Below are positions 19,190-29,964 of a stretch of 64,000 nt of DNA, piece after piece. Position numbers and translations under genes: made by a program. Source of the stretch: Agapetus fuscipes (taxonomy: Eukaryota > Arthropoda > Insecta > Trichoptera > Glossosomatidae). The number at the start of each line of letters is the position of its first letter. Position 1 is the stretch's first letter. The notes below the pieces were generated by a model. It worked only from the letters and a program-made list of their open reading frames with translations, had not been told where the DNA came from and ran no database searches. The DNA is taken from contig OX637343.1 of the NCBI GenBank assembly GCA_951799405.1, positions 4,712,001 to 4,776,000 of the forward strand. Reading direction: 5' to 3'.

Positions 19190-20498
19190 TTAGAATTACG
19201 GTCGTTTGACATTTTGACAATTATATTAATTTTCGGATATTTAACGAACCGTTCGGTGAGAACTTACATTATTCTCTACGTTTCGTCAGCGACGTAGCCG
19301 ACGTCTTCAGGAGAACATCCTATCTGTACGGCGACTGAGGATGAACTGAATTTGAAAAACACTTTGTCACAAATCACTGACTACCTTCGAACGAAGGTAG
19401 TAATTATGTTTTGGTCTGTCACACATACCACTATCATCTTGTGTGTATTCCACATCACTAGATGGTATTATTTCACCTGTACACACCACACTAATAATAT
19501 TGTTGTCTTTGACATGAAATTTGGGTACTGGTTTCAGTAGAGAGTTTAATGTGGGTTTCCAAATACTGGACAAATTGAAGCTGTCGTCTCTGTTGAAGTT
19601 AGGATGTCTATAAATTTCAATGGCCTCTCTTACAAGTCTGGGAATCAAGAATTTTTCTTTCGATAGAACCTTCGTTTGGTCGAATCTAATGAGGTGCAGG
19701 CTGCCTTTGGCGGAATGATCGCAGAATGCCGATTTATTGGGGTTGTTTGTTTTCATTGCCCCAATATGTTCCTTGAGGCGCACCTTAATGTTTCTTTTGG
19801 TTTGACCGATGTAGAAGGCACCACATTCGCAAGGTACCTTATAAACGCCCGGGGAGTCCAGGGGGGTGCTATCTTTCACACTACGAAGCATCTGTGAAAT
19901 CGAGCTGGGAGGACTAAAAATTGTTTTTATATTATATTTAAAAAATAATCGTCCCAGTTTTTCGGAGAGGCCACGGATGTAGGGAAGGTATGCTTTTTGA
20001 CGGGGTACTTCGCATGTGATGTTAGCCTTCTTCTTAAGAGTCTTGATTGCCATTGAGTAGCCATTGGAAGACAGAGCCTGTTGACAGTGTTGTAGTTCAG
20101 AATCCAAACTCTCCTCATCGCAGATCCTTTTAGCTCTTGTCAATAACGCAGTAGGTACTGATCGTAGATGTGCTGGGTAGTGGTGTGATGAACTGTGTAG
20201 GTATCTATCTGTGTGTGTAGGTTTCCTATACACAGAATGACCCAGGCTGCCATCTATCCTGCGTACTTGCACATATAGGAATGAGATTTTTCCTTGTTCC
20301 TCTATCTCCATGGTAAACTTGAAAAGAGGATGAAGGTCATTCAGATGCGTAAGGAACTCCTTTAATTTTTGTAGTCCATATGGGTAGATGCAAAATGTGT
20401 CATCCACATATCTGAGCCAAAGCGATGGATAGATGGCAGCCTGGGTCATTCTGTGTATAGGAAACCTACACACACAGATAGATACCTACACAGTTCAT
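19190..20498 (-). mobile_element. Penelope-like element, 5' truncated with inverted 5' segment
   Basis: Minus-strand element: hammerhead-like motif at 19279-19311, GIY-YIG/RT ORF, and at 20425-20498 an inverted copy of 20190-20262 of the same element. The inverted piece is the kind of 5' rearrangement often seen in Penelope insertions. Confidence 0.85.
19367..20425 (-). CDS. Penelope RT C-terminal part plus GIY-YIG endonuclease
   Basis: About 350 codons. Begins at the RT catalytic motif (RYVDDTF), followed by the thumb region with FLYVQV. The GIY-YIG endonuclease has GVY...FYIGQT, the conserved Arg in VRLKEH and a downstream Glu in REAIEI, so its catalytic residues look present. In the family this endonuclease nicks DNA for target-primed reverse transcription. 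The N-terminal RT fingers are missing and the in-frame ATG at 20473 lies in the inverted segment, so this is a truncated copy. Confidence 0.85.
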   Translation of the reverse strand, partial: SLWLRYVDDTFCIYPYGLQKLKEFLTHLNDLHPLFKFTMEIEEQGKISFLYVQVRRIDGSLGHSVYRKPTHTDRYLHSSSHHYPAHLRSVPTALLTRAKRICDEESLDSELQHCQQALSSNGYSMAIKTLKKKANITCEVPRQKAYLPYIRGLSEKLGRLFFKYNIKTIFSPPSSISQMLRSVKDSTPLDSPGVYKVPCECGAFYIGQTKRNIKVRLKEHIGAMKTNNPNKSAFCDHSAKGSLHLIRFDQTKVLSKEKFLIPRLVREAIEIYRHPNFNRDDSFNLSSIWKPTLNSLLKPVPKFHVKDNNIISVVCTGEIIPSSDVEYTQDDSGMCDRPKHNYYLRSKVVSDL

Positions 20499-20707
20499 GC
20501 AAAGATATGTAACATTGGGGATTCACATTATACACATTCTCATAAGTAGATACAAATAAGTTCCCGCTTGCACATGCTGCATGTGAACCTACAACATTAA
20601 AACCTAAACCTGATGAACATATACCCTGCAAATCTTGCCTGCTTTTCCTGAAACAGAGGTGATATTGGCAAAGTGAACTATTTTCCATAGCGTGAGCATA
20701 CCAACCT
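20499..20707 (-). repeat. Short 3' module, copy 5
   Basis: Diverged minus-strand copy fused directly to the inverted Penelope segment. Confidence 0.65.
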
Positions 20708-21400
20708 TTATGTTAAGGAACAAACATAATGATCAACACGATGATCTACCCTAAATTATCTTAATGATCTTACTTCTTCTAATATTAACCAATATGTTTA
20801 TACTGTATATCAATAATTGAAAACCTGTAAGTAAATGATAATTTAATTATTTTGAAAATGTGCAAAGAAAAGGTTTCCTCCTGCCCAATAGATTGACAGC
20901 ACTCCTTTATAGGTATTAAGCAATGAAATTATGCTTGAAATACTAATTACAGTGTAAAAATGAAGAAATATACAAAACTTTATAAATCTTGGCAAATTTA
21001 AAAAGGCTTCAACATCTTTCGTAATTGCAATCCCAAGTACTACACTATCTTTAAATGAGCCTAATTTCATTTGATATAATGTCCATGAACATATGCACGC
21101 TCAATTGTTTCAAGTTATTGAGCTATGCTGTCTCACGAAAATAGTTACAATGATGACTTCGAAATAAGTTTCTTCTCATCGTTTCAATTTTTTTAACACC
21201 CGTTACCAGATTTACAAAAATATTCTATATAATTTATACAAATAGAGGCAAGACAAAGTTTGCCGGGACAGCTAGTACATTATAAAAATATGCTAGAGCA
21301 GTGTCAACACATTTACAATTATACAGATAAGACCAATCATAATATTCTAAAATACTCTTACATCTACTTATATCTAAAAGATTGTAATTAATATTATTAG
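20708..21400. other. Intergenic AT-rich stretch with a retroposon-like end
   Basis: Mostly featureless. GTTTGCCGGGACAGCTAGT at 21257-21275 resembles ends of common lepidopteran repeats; no matching start was found. Confidence 0.35.
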
Positions 21401-21419
21401 AATCATGTAATGCATCAGC

Positions 21420-21590
21420 TTGTCCATGAAATGTGACGTTTATGGAGCTAATGCAGTGTCAGTAAAGTTGTTTTACTTGGTGTAAGCATTTTCAATCCGG
21501 GAATTTTGATGTCAAAGATGCACTTCGCTCTGGTCGCCTAAAGCAATTCTCATAAGAAAGAAACTTTTTCCCTGACTTATTATAAATTAA
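21420..21590 (+). mobile_element. Mariner remnant
   Basis: Matches 32163-32322: a piece of transposase HTH (SGNFDVKDAL/PRSGRL) followed directly by the TIR AAACTTTTTCCCTGAC. Internally deleted and frameshifted. Confidence 0.75.
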
Positions 21591-22079
21591 TGACTAAATG
21601 GTGTATATATTATTTTCTTTACAATTTTTATCTAGATATTAAGTGATTAATTTTAAGTTAAGATAAGTTGGAATCCTCCCCAAAACACAAGCTATGCTTA
21701 CTTTGGGGAGTATTTATTGTAATTAGCTTTTGAAAAATTATTTTTAAATATTTTGTACATATTGATAAAAACAATAAAGACCTTATGAATTAAGAATTAA
21801 ATAATATAGCTACTCATTTTCAAGTGTTATCTAGGTACAAAAAAATAAAAAAAACAAAGTGACATTTGTCATTTCAATAATAATAATTAAGTACTATATA
21901 GTTATCACAAGTGTCTCAAGGTTATCCGGGGCTTTGGTTGTGTGACCAGAAAACTAAATGGTTTGTTTTTGGCACAAAGTTGGAAGATGATTGATATTCC
22001 CCAGCTGCATTTCCCTCTTAGTAAATCAATGTTTGTATATTATGTAAAGTTAAAAAAATCAAAAATATTAATGCTTCTG
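21591..22079. other. AT-rich non-coding stretch
   Basis: Contains poly(A) signal-like AATAAA motifs but no ORF or repeat that I recognise. Confidence 0.4.
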
Positions 22080-22260
22080 ACGGCAACGCAACTCGTAACT
22101 AAGCTACACATATAGTCTAACTTCTTGCCTGTGTTATCCTTGAAGGGGTCACATGTGGCAATTCGCGACCTCTTTCTTTTTACAGGTAAGGGGGCCGACC
22201 TCACACCGACCAGCTCTAACTCTGCCCACAATCTAACTACCGGCAAGGCTTACTCAGTTT
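22080..22260 (-). repeat. Second tRNA-SINE family, 3' part
   Basis: Matches the body of the element at 63430-63757 (AGCTACACATATAGT, TTACAGGTAAGGGGGCCG). The tRNA-like head is absent here. Confidence 0.6.
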
Positions 22261-22628
22261 TCTCAAACATTTTATTGGGTGTAACTTCTCATAGTAAGTG
22301 AACTAATTATAAGGCAGTGCATATGACAAACTTCTAAACTACAGGACCTTACTCATGTCACTGTCATTCGTAGTCCATGATTCACTTCCTTACATCAATT
22401 TTGCTGACAATGTGCCATTGTGTACTGAATTTCAAATCCATCATCAGCCACTTGTTTCTTGCAATTCTTCTTAGCGCACCTACCACTTGCTTTCTCTTAC
22501 ACAAGGTACCTTTTCCTTAATTTCTCTCATCGTTTTTCCATTCTTCTCAAACATACTTCCTGTATCACTTATTCAGTTTTACCTTGAAGGTATCAAAACA
22601 ATGTAGTTACTAGTAATACCTGCTTCTG

Positions 22629-22868
22629 TACCCTTAGTACAAGTTGCAAAACTTGAGAAAAGTAAAGTTTACGGAAAATATTAAAGTGTGATTTCTCCCA
22701 AAATCTGCCGCTTTTGTTTCTTACACTATTTGGTCTTAGAAAAAGAGTTAGTTATGAAGAAAATCAAATTCAAACAAACAAAAACGGCAGATTTTGGGGG
22801 AAATCACTCTTTAATAATTGCCGTAAACTTTACATTACTCAAGTTTTGCAACTCGTACTAAGGGTACT
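22629..22868. mobile_element. Foldback (long-TIR) element
   Basis: Two ~90-bp arms, TACCCTTAGTACAAGTTGCA... and its near-perfect inverse ending GTACTAAGGGTA, around a ~60-bp spacer. No coding capacity. Flanks share CTG on each side, which may be the target duplication. Confidence 0.75.
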
Positions 22869-23118
22869 GGAACCAGGCCAAAATTAAGTGAATTTTAGCC
22901 TGAACTGGATGAATTGCATTCCTCTTTACAAATGTGTTACAAAAATACATGAGAATGCAGGGTTGTCATGAGTTTACAATATGTATAACTGTATCATACT
23001 CTTGCCTCCTGTTTTTCTGCTCATATTTGTTAAGATACTTTAAAGTGATAAGCTATGACATTTTAATTTGTATGTTGATAGTAGAAACTTAATTCAAATG
23101 TATTATATCAGAATATAT

Positions 23119-23510
23119 TAAGTCGGGGAAAAAGTTTCTACGCATTTTATCTGAAAATTCAGGTAATTTTTTTCAAAGTTAATTTTCATTTAATTACAGT
23201 ACATATGTGCCATTTTGTTCGTAGACTATCTGCCATCTTGTAGGTAGAGACATGATCCCGCTCTGTATAAATTTTGGAACTTCTGAACAAAAAAACGAAA
23301 CAAGTAGTTTTGGCAGTCCTCTCTTAATTTTAGCCTGACACTGCCTAAAAAAATCTGAAGAAACCGAAACAGGTGGAAATCTAAAGGTGCAAGGTCAGGG
23401 CTTTGTGGCCGATGCATTCACACCTCCCAGCCAAACTCTCTTAATTTTTGCTGAGTGGCTAAAGATGTATGTGGTCTAGCGTTAACGTGATGAAAGACCA
23501 CACTTGTATC
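23119..23510 (-). mobile_element. Mariner transposase C-terminal remnant
   Basis: The minus strand encodes TQQKLREFGW, then MHRPQSPDLAPLDFHLF, the mariner region around the third catalytic acid, followed by the TIR at 23119-23145 (TTAAGTCGGGGAAAAAG on plus). The 5' half is missing. Confidence 0.85.
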
Positions 23511-23512
23511 CT

Positions 23513-23770
23513 GCCGCCATTCCTCTAGGGGTACCTCCACACAAGTGCCTCCACTTGACTCTGTCCTTGCATACTTCTTTCATCTCATCTAATTTCATCA
23601 CTCTTTTCATGCATGCTCTTCTCTTGTTTCCACTCTGTAAATTACATTCATTCGCAATCTCACTTATCTGATCAATCCATTCCTAGGTCTTCCCCTTCCA
23701 CGCTTACCTATTACATTCCTTTTATACACTCTTTTTGTCAGTCGGTCTTCATTCATCCTTTGAATAGTTT
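23513..23770 (-). pseudogene. LINE C-terminal fragment (family Y)
   Basis: Degraded minus-strand coding similarity (RMNEDRLTKRVY, GKRGRGRPR) to 25174-25809, with stops. Confidence 0.6.
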
Positions 23771-24253
23771 TCAAAGGATATACAAGAAAGTGGGTTGTGG
23801 ATAAGGAGATCATTCAAGGTGTACTAAATGACTGATTGAATGCAGATTTTCAATTTTATTTGGCTTGAAGAAAATTATGTTAGATGAAAAATTATTACTT
23901 GTGTACAATGAGCTTCTGAACTTTATTACTTATAAACTGAATTATTCATTTTATTAATTTTTTTACTAAATGGTTTATTTTATTACTGATTTTTCTCTAC
24001 TTTATTTTTGTTACATTTTATTATTGTTTTTTCTTTCTTTCATCAAAAATTTCAACTTTTTCTATAAATGAACTGGACTTTGTCTCTTTTCTATAAAAGT
24101 TTTTGTTTTTCCTTTTTTCTGTATAGGTAGATAGTAATTAAATTTTTTAACTTTTACTTTTACTGTATCATATTTGTATACCCACGCACAGGCTATGCCT
24201 ATGTGGGTTTCTCTTTTCAGTTTTTTTGAAAATGTGTGTAATTATCTGTATTT
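23771..24253. other. AT-rich non-coding stretch
   Basis: Low complexity TTTTT/ATTTT sequence; no feature recognised. Confidence 0.4.
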
Positions 24254-24805
24254 TTGAATGATGATGCGTTTTGTAAGAATAGCTTGAAAGTGAATGTGAA
24301 TAAGACAAAAATATTAGTTTTTGACAGGAATGAAGTATGTGAGGAACTTACAATTAAATTGAATGGAATAAAAGTTGAAGAAGTGAATGAGTTTGACTAT
24401 TTAGGAAGTAAGTTTGAGGCGAATGGTAAGATGACGAAAGAATTAGAGAAGCGTGCCAGCAAACGAAGATGCGTGATAGGAGCGTTTGGTAGAATAGGGA
24501 AGAATAAAAGGATACCAAAGAAAATGAAAATGGCGGTACGCAATTGTATATTGTTGCTGACTAAATTCACTTTCACATTCACTGACACATTCACTTTCAA
24601 GCTATTCTTACAAAACGCATCATTCAGTTTGGTTAACATCGCTTGGAGTTCCTCCGCCAAGTCAGCTAAAACTATAGCATCATCAGCATAAAGAAGTACT
24701 CCAACTCTTGTTTCACCCACTTTCACTCCGCTTTCTGATATTCCAGCTTCTTTTATGCAACTGTCCATGATTATATTAAACAACCATGGACTCATCACGC
24801 AGCCT
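24254..24805. pseudogene. LINE RT fragments in inverted arrangement (family Y)
   Basis: 24254-24545 on plus encodes the region after RT motif C (NDAFCKNSLKVN ... YLGSKFEANGKM). 24560-24805 on minus encodes the preceding part with MSPWLFN and LLYADDAIVLADLAEEL. The two parts share NDAFCKNSLKVNV at their junction sides, so the copy was rearranged by inversion. Confidence 0.8.
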
Positions 24806-24816
24806 GGCCTAGAATA

Positions 24817-25055
24817 ATATCTATAATCTAAGTTGCAAGGATATATTCATTCAAAGCTCTCTGATGTATGCCCACAAACAAACACGTGTAGTTCGCGCTT
24901 ACAAATGCTGATTGTGTAAGTACTTACAAATATAATCCAAACCTCAAATGAACATAAATAAAGCCGACATTCCCTGAAACAGGGGTGACATTGGCAAAGT
25001 GAACCATTTTTTACAGTATGGGTGGTCAACCTCATACCAACCTATAAGTCAAGGA
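24817..25055 (-). repeat. Short 3' module at the end of a family Y LINE
   Basis: Contiguous on the minus strand with the LINE ORF at 25174-25809 and its UTR, in the same order as 46746-47605. Tail: TATAATC repeats on the left. Confidence 0.8.
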
Positions 25056-25173
25056 ATACGAGCAATAAGTAACATTTAAGTATAAAAAAAAACAACAAAA
25101 CCTTAAAAATAAATCTACAAAAAAAAGTCAAAAATTTCTTATGCAAAAAATGTAGCAAACTAATAAACCAACA

Positions 25174-25809
25174 TTAATACAAATTAGCATTGCAGATTAG
25201 CCGCCACTTCTTCCTGTCCTTGCATACTTCTTTCATTTCATCCAGAGTCATAACCTTTTTCAAACAAGCTCTCCTTTTATTATGACTCTGGATATCCCAC
25301 ACACTCGCTATTTCGAAAATTTGGTCCATCCATACCTTTCTCGGTCTTCCTCTTCCACGACATCCATCAATTCTTGCATCATATACTTTCTTCGTCAGTC
25401 TTTCCTCATTCATTCTCTCCAAATGTCCAAACCATCTAAGTATACTTCTTTTAATCTTTACTTTCACACTTTCTCTTACACCACATTCCTCTCTAACAAA
25501 AGCATTCCTCACCCTATCACTCCGTCTTTTTCCAATCATACTTCTTAAGTAGTCCATTTCCACTTTACTTATCTCAGTTTCACTCACCGTCCAGGCTTCA
25601 CTTACATACATCAGAGTGGGCACTAGTATACCACCGTGCACCGCCAGTCGAACATTTTTTGAAAGATTCTGGTTTTTGGCGATGCTAGCGGTAGCACCCA
25701 GTACGCACCTGCCTTTCATTATTCTTCTTTCAAATTCACCGGTCATTCTTCCATCTTTTTCAAACTTACTTCCCAGGTATACAAACTCATTTACGACATC
25801 AACATTCAT
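25174..25809 (-). pseudogene. LINE ORF2 C-terminal fragment (family Y)
   Basis: 211 open codons: VYLGSKFEKDGRM, VPTLMYVSEAWTV, ILRWFGHLERM, GCRGRGRPRKVW, DEMKEVCKDRKKWRLIC and stop. The RT catalytic part is missing. Followed on the minus strand by a ~115-bp UTR and the short 3' module. Confidence 0.85.
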
Positions 25810-26239
25810 TCCATTAATTTTAAATTCATATTTCCACCATTTGATTAGCTGTCAACTCTATTGTCATATTTTTTTTATAAATGGTTACTACATTCCGTTT
25901 TACTTTCTTGCTATAGATGAAGGCTATAAAGGAAGTTTTGATTTGGTGTGAATTTTTTTTTCGAGGTTTTCATGGAAATGAGTTGTCCTGGTGCAGGACA
26001 TGCCAAAAAACATTATCTTTCAAAAACGTCCGTCTGTATGTGTGTCACTTTCCAAAGTATAAGACCTAGAGATACCAAATTTAGGCCACATCAACTTTTT
26101 TGGACATGTATTAAGTATTTATAACACGGCATTACACCAACTTGAAAATTCAATATGGCTGCCGTACAAAAAAACATACAACTGCACTTTTCTCAAAAAC
26201 GGCTGCAAGATTATTTTTAAAATTTTCAAAGTTGGCATT
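25810..26239. other. Non-coding stretch
   Basis: A short remainder of LINE-like coding up to about 25900, then AT-rich sequence without recognised features. Confidence 0.4.
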
Positions 26240-26567
26240 ATTTTTTTTTTTTTTTAAGAAATCCTGTGCGGGAGACTCCCTAAATTCTAAAGACTCTAGG
26301 GGTCTATGACACTTGTTGTAGTGCCGCAGAGGTGTACGAGCTTGGTCGTCGCTACAAAGCGCCAATACTCAAGCAAGACCCAATTGCTGTAAGACTGGAT
26401 GAACCTTTGGTGACCGGTCATTGGTAAAGGTTTATGAGTTTTTCAACCCAGCGAAGAGCACATTCGAAATAAAAATGGTAGATTTTTGTGCTCCGCCGGG
26501 ATCCGAATCCACAACCTTCCATTTACGAGTCCGAAGTGTTGCCACTACGGACTACGGACCGGTCCAA
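26240..26567 (-). mobile_element. tRNA-derived SINE, type I tail, copy 1
   Basis: On the minus strand: a tRNA-like head with a box A-like GTAGTCCGTAGTGG region and box B (GGATTCGGATCCC), body, then CCCGCACAGGATTTCTT and poly(A) (T run 26240-26257). Its 5' side abuts a 5S rRNA-like unit. Other copies: 44684, 46180, 51502, 52678, 62287. Confidence 0.88.
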
Positions 26568-26570
26568 GAT

Positions 26571-26687
26571 GCCAACGACACGCGGTGTACCTGAGCGGTT
26601 ACTCATCCAAGTACTGACCACGCCCAATGTTGCTTAACTTCGGTGATCTATGGGAACCGGTGCTTTCAACATGGTAACGTCGTTGAC
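26571..26687 (-). pseudogene. 5S rRNA-like unit fused upstream of a SINE
   Basis: 117 nt on the minus strand follows 5S rRNA from end to end: start GTCAACG, then TCACCGAAGTTAAGCAAC, GGGCGTGGTCAGTACTTGG, ATGAGTAACCGC, and end CCGCGTGTCGTTGGC. Internal control region blocks are recognisable; several substitutions and the missing T-run terminator argue against a functional rRNA gene. It ends 3-4 bases before the SINE tRNA head, in the same orientation, which suggests a composite 5S-tRNA retroposon or a chance adjacency. Confidence 0.85.
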
Positions 26688-26689
26688 TA

Positions 26690-27435
26690 AATTTTTAACT
26701 AAATAAATTATTTATGGCAACACTCTTGCTAATCTGTGTCTATGAGCTGCCATATGAAAAAAACAATCGATTAGGATTTTCTCGAAAGTCATAGGGTTAA
26801 CAAAAATATAATGTTCAACAATATTAAAGAAAACATAAATTTCTACAAAATCAAAATATTTTTTTTTGAAAAAAATAAAATAAAGCACCGTTTACACGAC
26901 CTGAAATTTTAAATCGAAAATAAATCAAAAACCTACCGAAATGCAAAATATTTCAATTTGGTTTTAGATTTGATAGAAAGAAATCGTTTATTACTTACTT
27001 TAATTCGTAACCATTTTTTTTACTTTTTTGAAACTTCAAGATGGCTTCCAAAGAGCTGAAAATTTTGAATGCGATTTTCTCAAAAACAGCTCCGACGATT
27101 TTTCTCAATTTTTTTGTGAGTCCTTTTTTAAAATAGTGCTATCTAATGATTATAATCACTGCTTCATCATAATCTCAGTTTAGGGAGTTGCGATACAAAA
27201 GAAAAAAAATATTGAAAAATTCTCAGCAGTTAGAGGGTTAATAATAAAATAATCTTCTACAAATGTAAGTAAATAATGATAACTTATATATTGCCATCAT
27301 TATTTTTTCCAAAAAGAGAATCAGAAGTATAGCCGCCATACAAAGTGAAATTTTTCCATACAAAATGTATTTGCAATTGTCTTGGTAGTCAAAGGGTTAA
27401 AATAAGATGAAAGGCTGCGATTCTTAAAATTTTAT
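26690..27435. other. AT-rich non-coding flank of duplication copy B
   Basis: Contains repeated CTCAAAAACAG-type phrases but no ORF or known repeat. Confidence 0.4.
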
Positions 27436-27537
27436 AAATACAAATAATAAACAGTCGTTATTTTTTCAAAATATAATTAAAAAGTTTACCCACCATACAA
27501 AGTCCTAGTTTGCATACAAAAGGGTTCAATGACCATC

Positions 27538-27803
27538 TATAATAATCTAGATTCTAGATTTCAGAATCTAAGTTGCAAAGATATATTAAAATTAAAAACT
27601 CATATCAAATGCATGTCCACTAACAGACACGTGTAAGTTCACGCTGAAAAACGCTGAATGCGTACTTACAAATTAAAACCACATCTCAAATGAACATAAA
27701 ACCTGCAACTCTTGCCGACCTTCGTTAAAACAGGGGTGACATTGACAAAGTGCATTATTTTTTACACTATTGGTGGTCAGCTTTATACCAACCTGTAAAT
27801 CAA
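27538..27803 (-). repeat. Short 3' module, copy B1
   Basis: Partner of 8203-8466, with a few substitutions. Confidence 0.75.
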
Positions 27804-28150
27804 GGATCTTTCTTGTGTAATTGACGCTTTTTCTAGAGAACCCCAACCTCGCAGAGGGCTCTTGAGGTGTGATTCACACAAAACGGCGTTCACCAAATAA
27901 ATCATCCAAATATTAATATTGATTGAAGTATTTATATGGCTATTTCCATATTGTACGAGTACACACCGCGGTGGAATAAAATTGATTTATTATTGAAATA
28001 TTATATTTTTACTAGGGGCGTTGCCCCTGGCTGCTACGCAGCCCAACCCCTTAACATTTGGGGAATGTGTATATTGCGCATAGTCTCCTCGCGTTAAAAT
28101 TCTGAAAACATGTAAAATAAAAAAATGCAGTCTTTGTAAAAGAGAATCGA

Positions 28151-28364
28151 CCACCCATACTTTAAAAAATGGTTCACTTTGCAGATTTCACCTCTGTTTC
28201 AGGGAAGGTTGGCAAGAGTTGCAGGGCTTATGTTCATTTGAGATTGGGTTTTTATGTTGTAAGTCAACATGCATTATGTGTAAGCGTGAACTTACAAATG
28301 TCTGCTTGTGGGAATGCATTTAATATGAATCTCAAATGGTATGGATCTTTGCAACTTAGATTAT
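28151..28364 (+). repeat. Short 3' module, copy B2
   Basis: Partner of 9147-9376. The following module (28387-28545) is uninterrupted here apart from the footprint. Confidence 0.75.
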
Positions 28365-28394
28365 ATAAAGAAATACACAAAATAATTTCCTTGA

Positions 28395-28408
28395 CTTATA
28401 GTTATAGG
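28395..28408. other. Footprint of an excised hAT element
   Basis: CTTATAG-TTATAGG: both target duplications of the hAT copy in A remain, short of the two central bases (G and C). Unoccupied modules elsewhere carry a single CTTATAGG. Confidence 0.75.
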
Positions 28409-28545
28409 TTGATATGAAGCTGACCACCCATACTGTAAGAAATGGTTTACCATGCAAATTTCATCTCTGTTTGAGGAAAAGTCGGCAAGAGTTGCAGGGC
28501 TTATGTTCATTTGAGATTGGGTTTTTATGTTGTATTTTTACATTT

Positions 28546-29964
28546 TTATTTTGTTTGTTTGTTGTTTTTTTGATTTGTATCAAATAAAAGAAAATAATAT
28601 CGTAAAAAAAAACTTTCCAATATTGCCGCTAGATGTCTATATTTTCTTCATACATTTTAATACATTTCCATACAAACAAAAGAGTCTTTAAAAAATTGAG
28701 CGGGCTTTTTTAAAAATACTGTTTTCAGAAATTATAATTACTTCTTCTAAAAACTACTGTTTTACGAAAAAAAAATTGTAGTTAATATTGAAAGAAGTTA
28801 AATGATATAATAAGTGCATTTAAAGCTGCTTGTCAAACACATAAGTGAATGGTATTTTTTTGCAGCATATATACAAAAATTAATTTGCCATAGATCAGGA
28901 ATGTGTTTCATCTGCTGTGATGGCATTAATTTTGAAAATCGAAACTCCAAGCGATTGACGACCACGAAGGACAATATAATTAAGGACTGAAACTACATAA
29001 GCTGGTAGATGATTCTAGCTTTACATGCGTCATACAGTGGGTTAATTTATGCAAGAAAGTTGAGTGCAGATTCTGTGCAATTTATTTTCGTATGAATTTT
29101 AATTTTCGAATGGCGAATATGGGGGAGGGGGGGGGGGTGCCTTAAAAAATCTCGCCCAGGGCGCTGGTAGTGCTAAAACCGGCACTGATGATAATACAAA
29201 ATAGCCCTGTAGGTACATAACATCACAATCATAAAACATCAAACTATCTTCATAATTTTGGATACAAAATAGGACACTGTCCTGCCTCTAGCCCGGGCAA
29301 AACATTAAAATCCAAACATTTAATTCCCATATTTTAATTAATGTACCAACTAAGTAATAGGGAAATTTCACAAAAAAAAATCTTGTGGATTTAAATTCCT
29401 TTATATTTGCTTATCATAAAACTTCTTGAATTTTATTTTTACGTGCTTTTTTTACAAAGTTATTCATGTTCAAAAAATGAAGTTTGAAATTACGCGCCAA
29501 AACGCTCCTTGGATTGAATTTTCGGCTGTGACGTCATTTTCTTTGACTTTTTATAGCCATCGCAATACCAGCAGCGTTGTCGATACAAGAAAATGACGTC
29601 ACGGGGGCTACAAATTTCGTTGACGGATCGCACATCCGTTTCAAAACCGGTCAAAATTTTCAAAAGATCTTTCAAATTTAAAATTATATAAATTTATTTT
29701 GGACTTGAAATTAGGCCCTTGTTTATATGCTTATCGTAATCTAACAAAATTATACACTTTTTACCAAATACCTCACTATTGCAAATACCCTATTTTCATA
29801 TTTTTTATTTTATGGGGAAAATCATTACAGAGCAAACAGCTGCCAGACTTGGCCAGGCTCACTTCAAACTGGTCTTGCGACTCGGATGCAATTCTTTTGT
29901 TTGAAGCTCGGTGGGTCAGTCAAAGTTATTAGTTTTTGTAATTTTGTGCTTTGTGCAAGTTACA
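28546..29964. other. 5' non-coding region of zinc-finger gene B
   Basis: Matches 10721-12160 with few differences. No ORF. Confidence 0.5.

Noticed and set aside
26571..26687. Functional 5S rRNA gene
   Set aside because: Several substitutions, no T-run terminator, single copy, and fused to a SINE.
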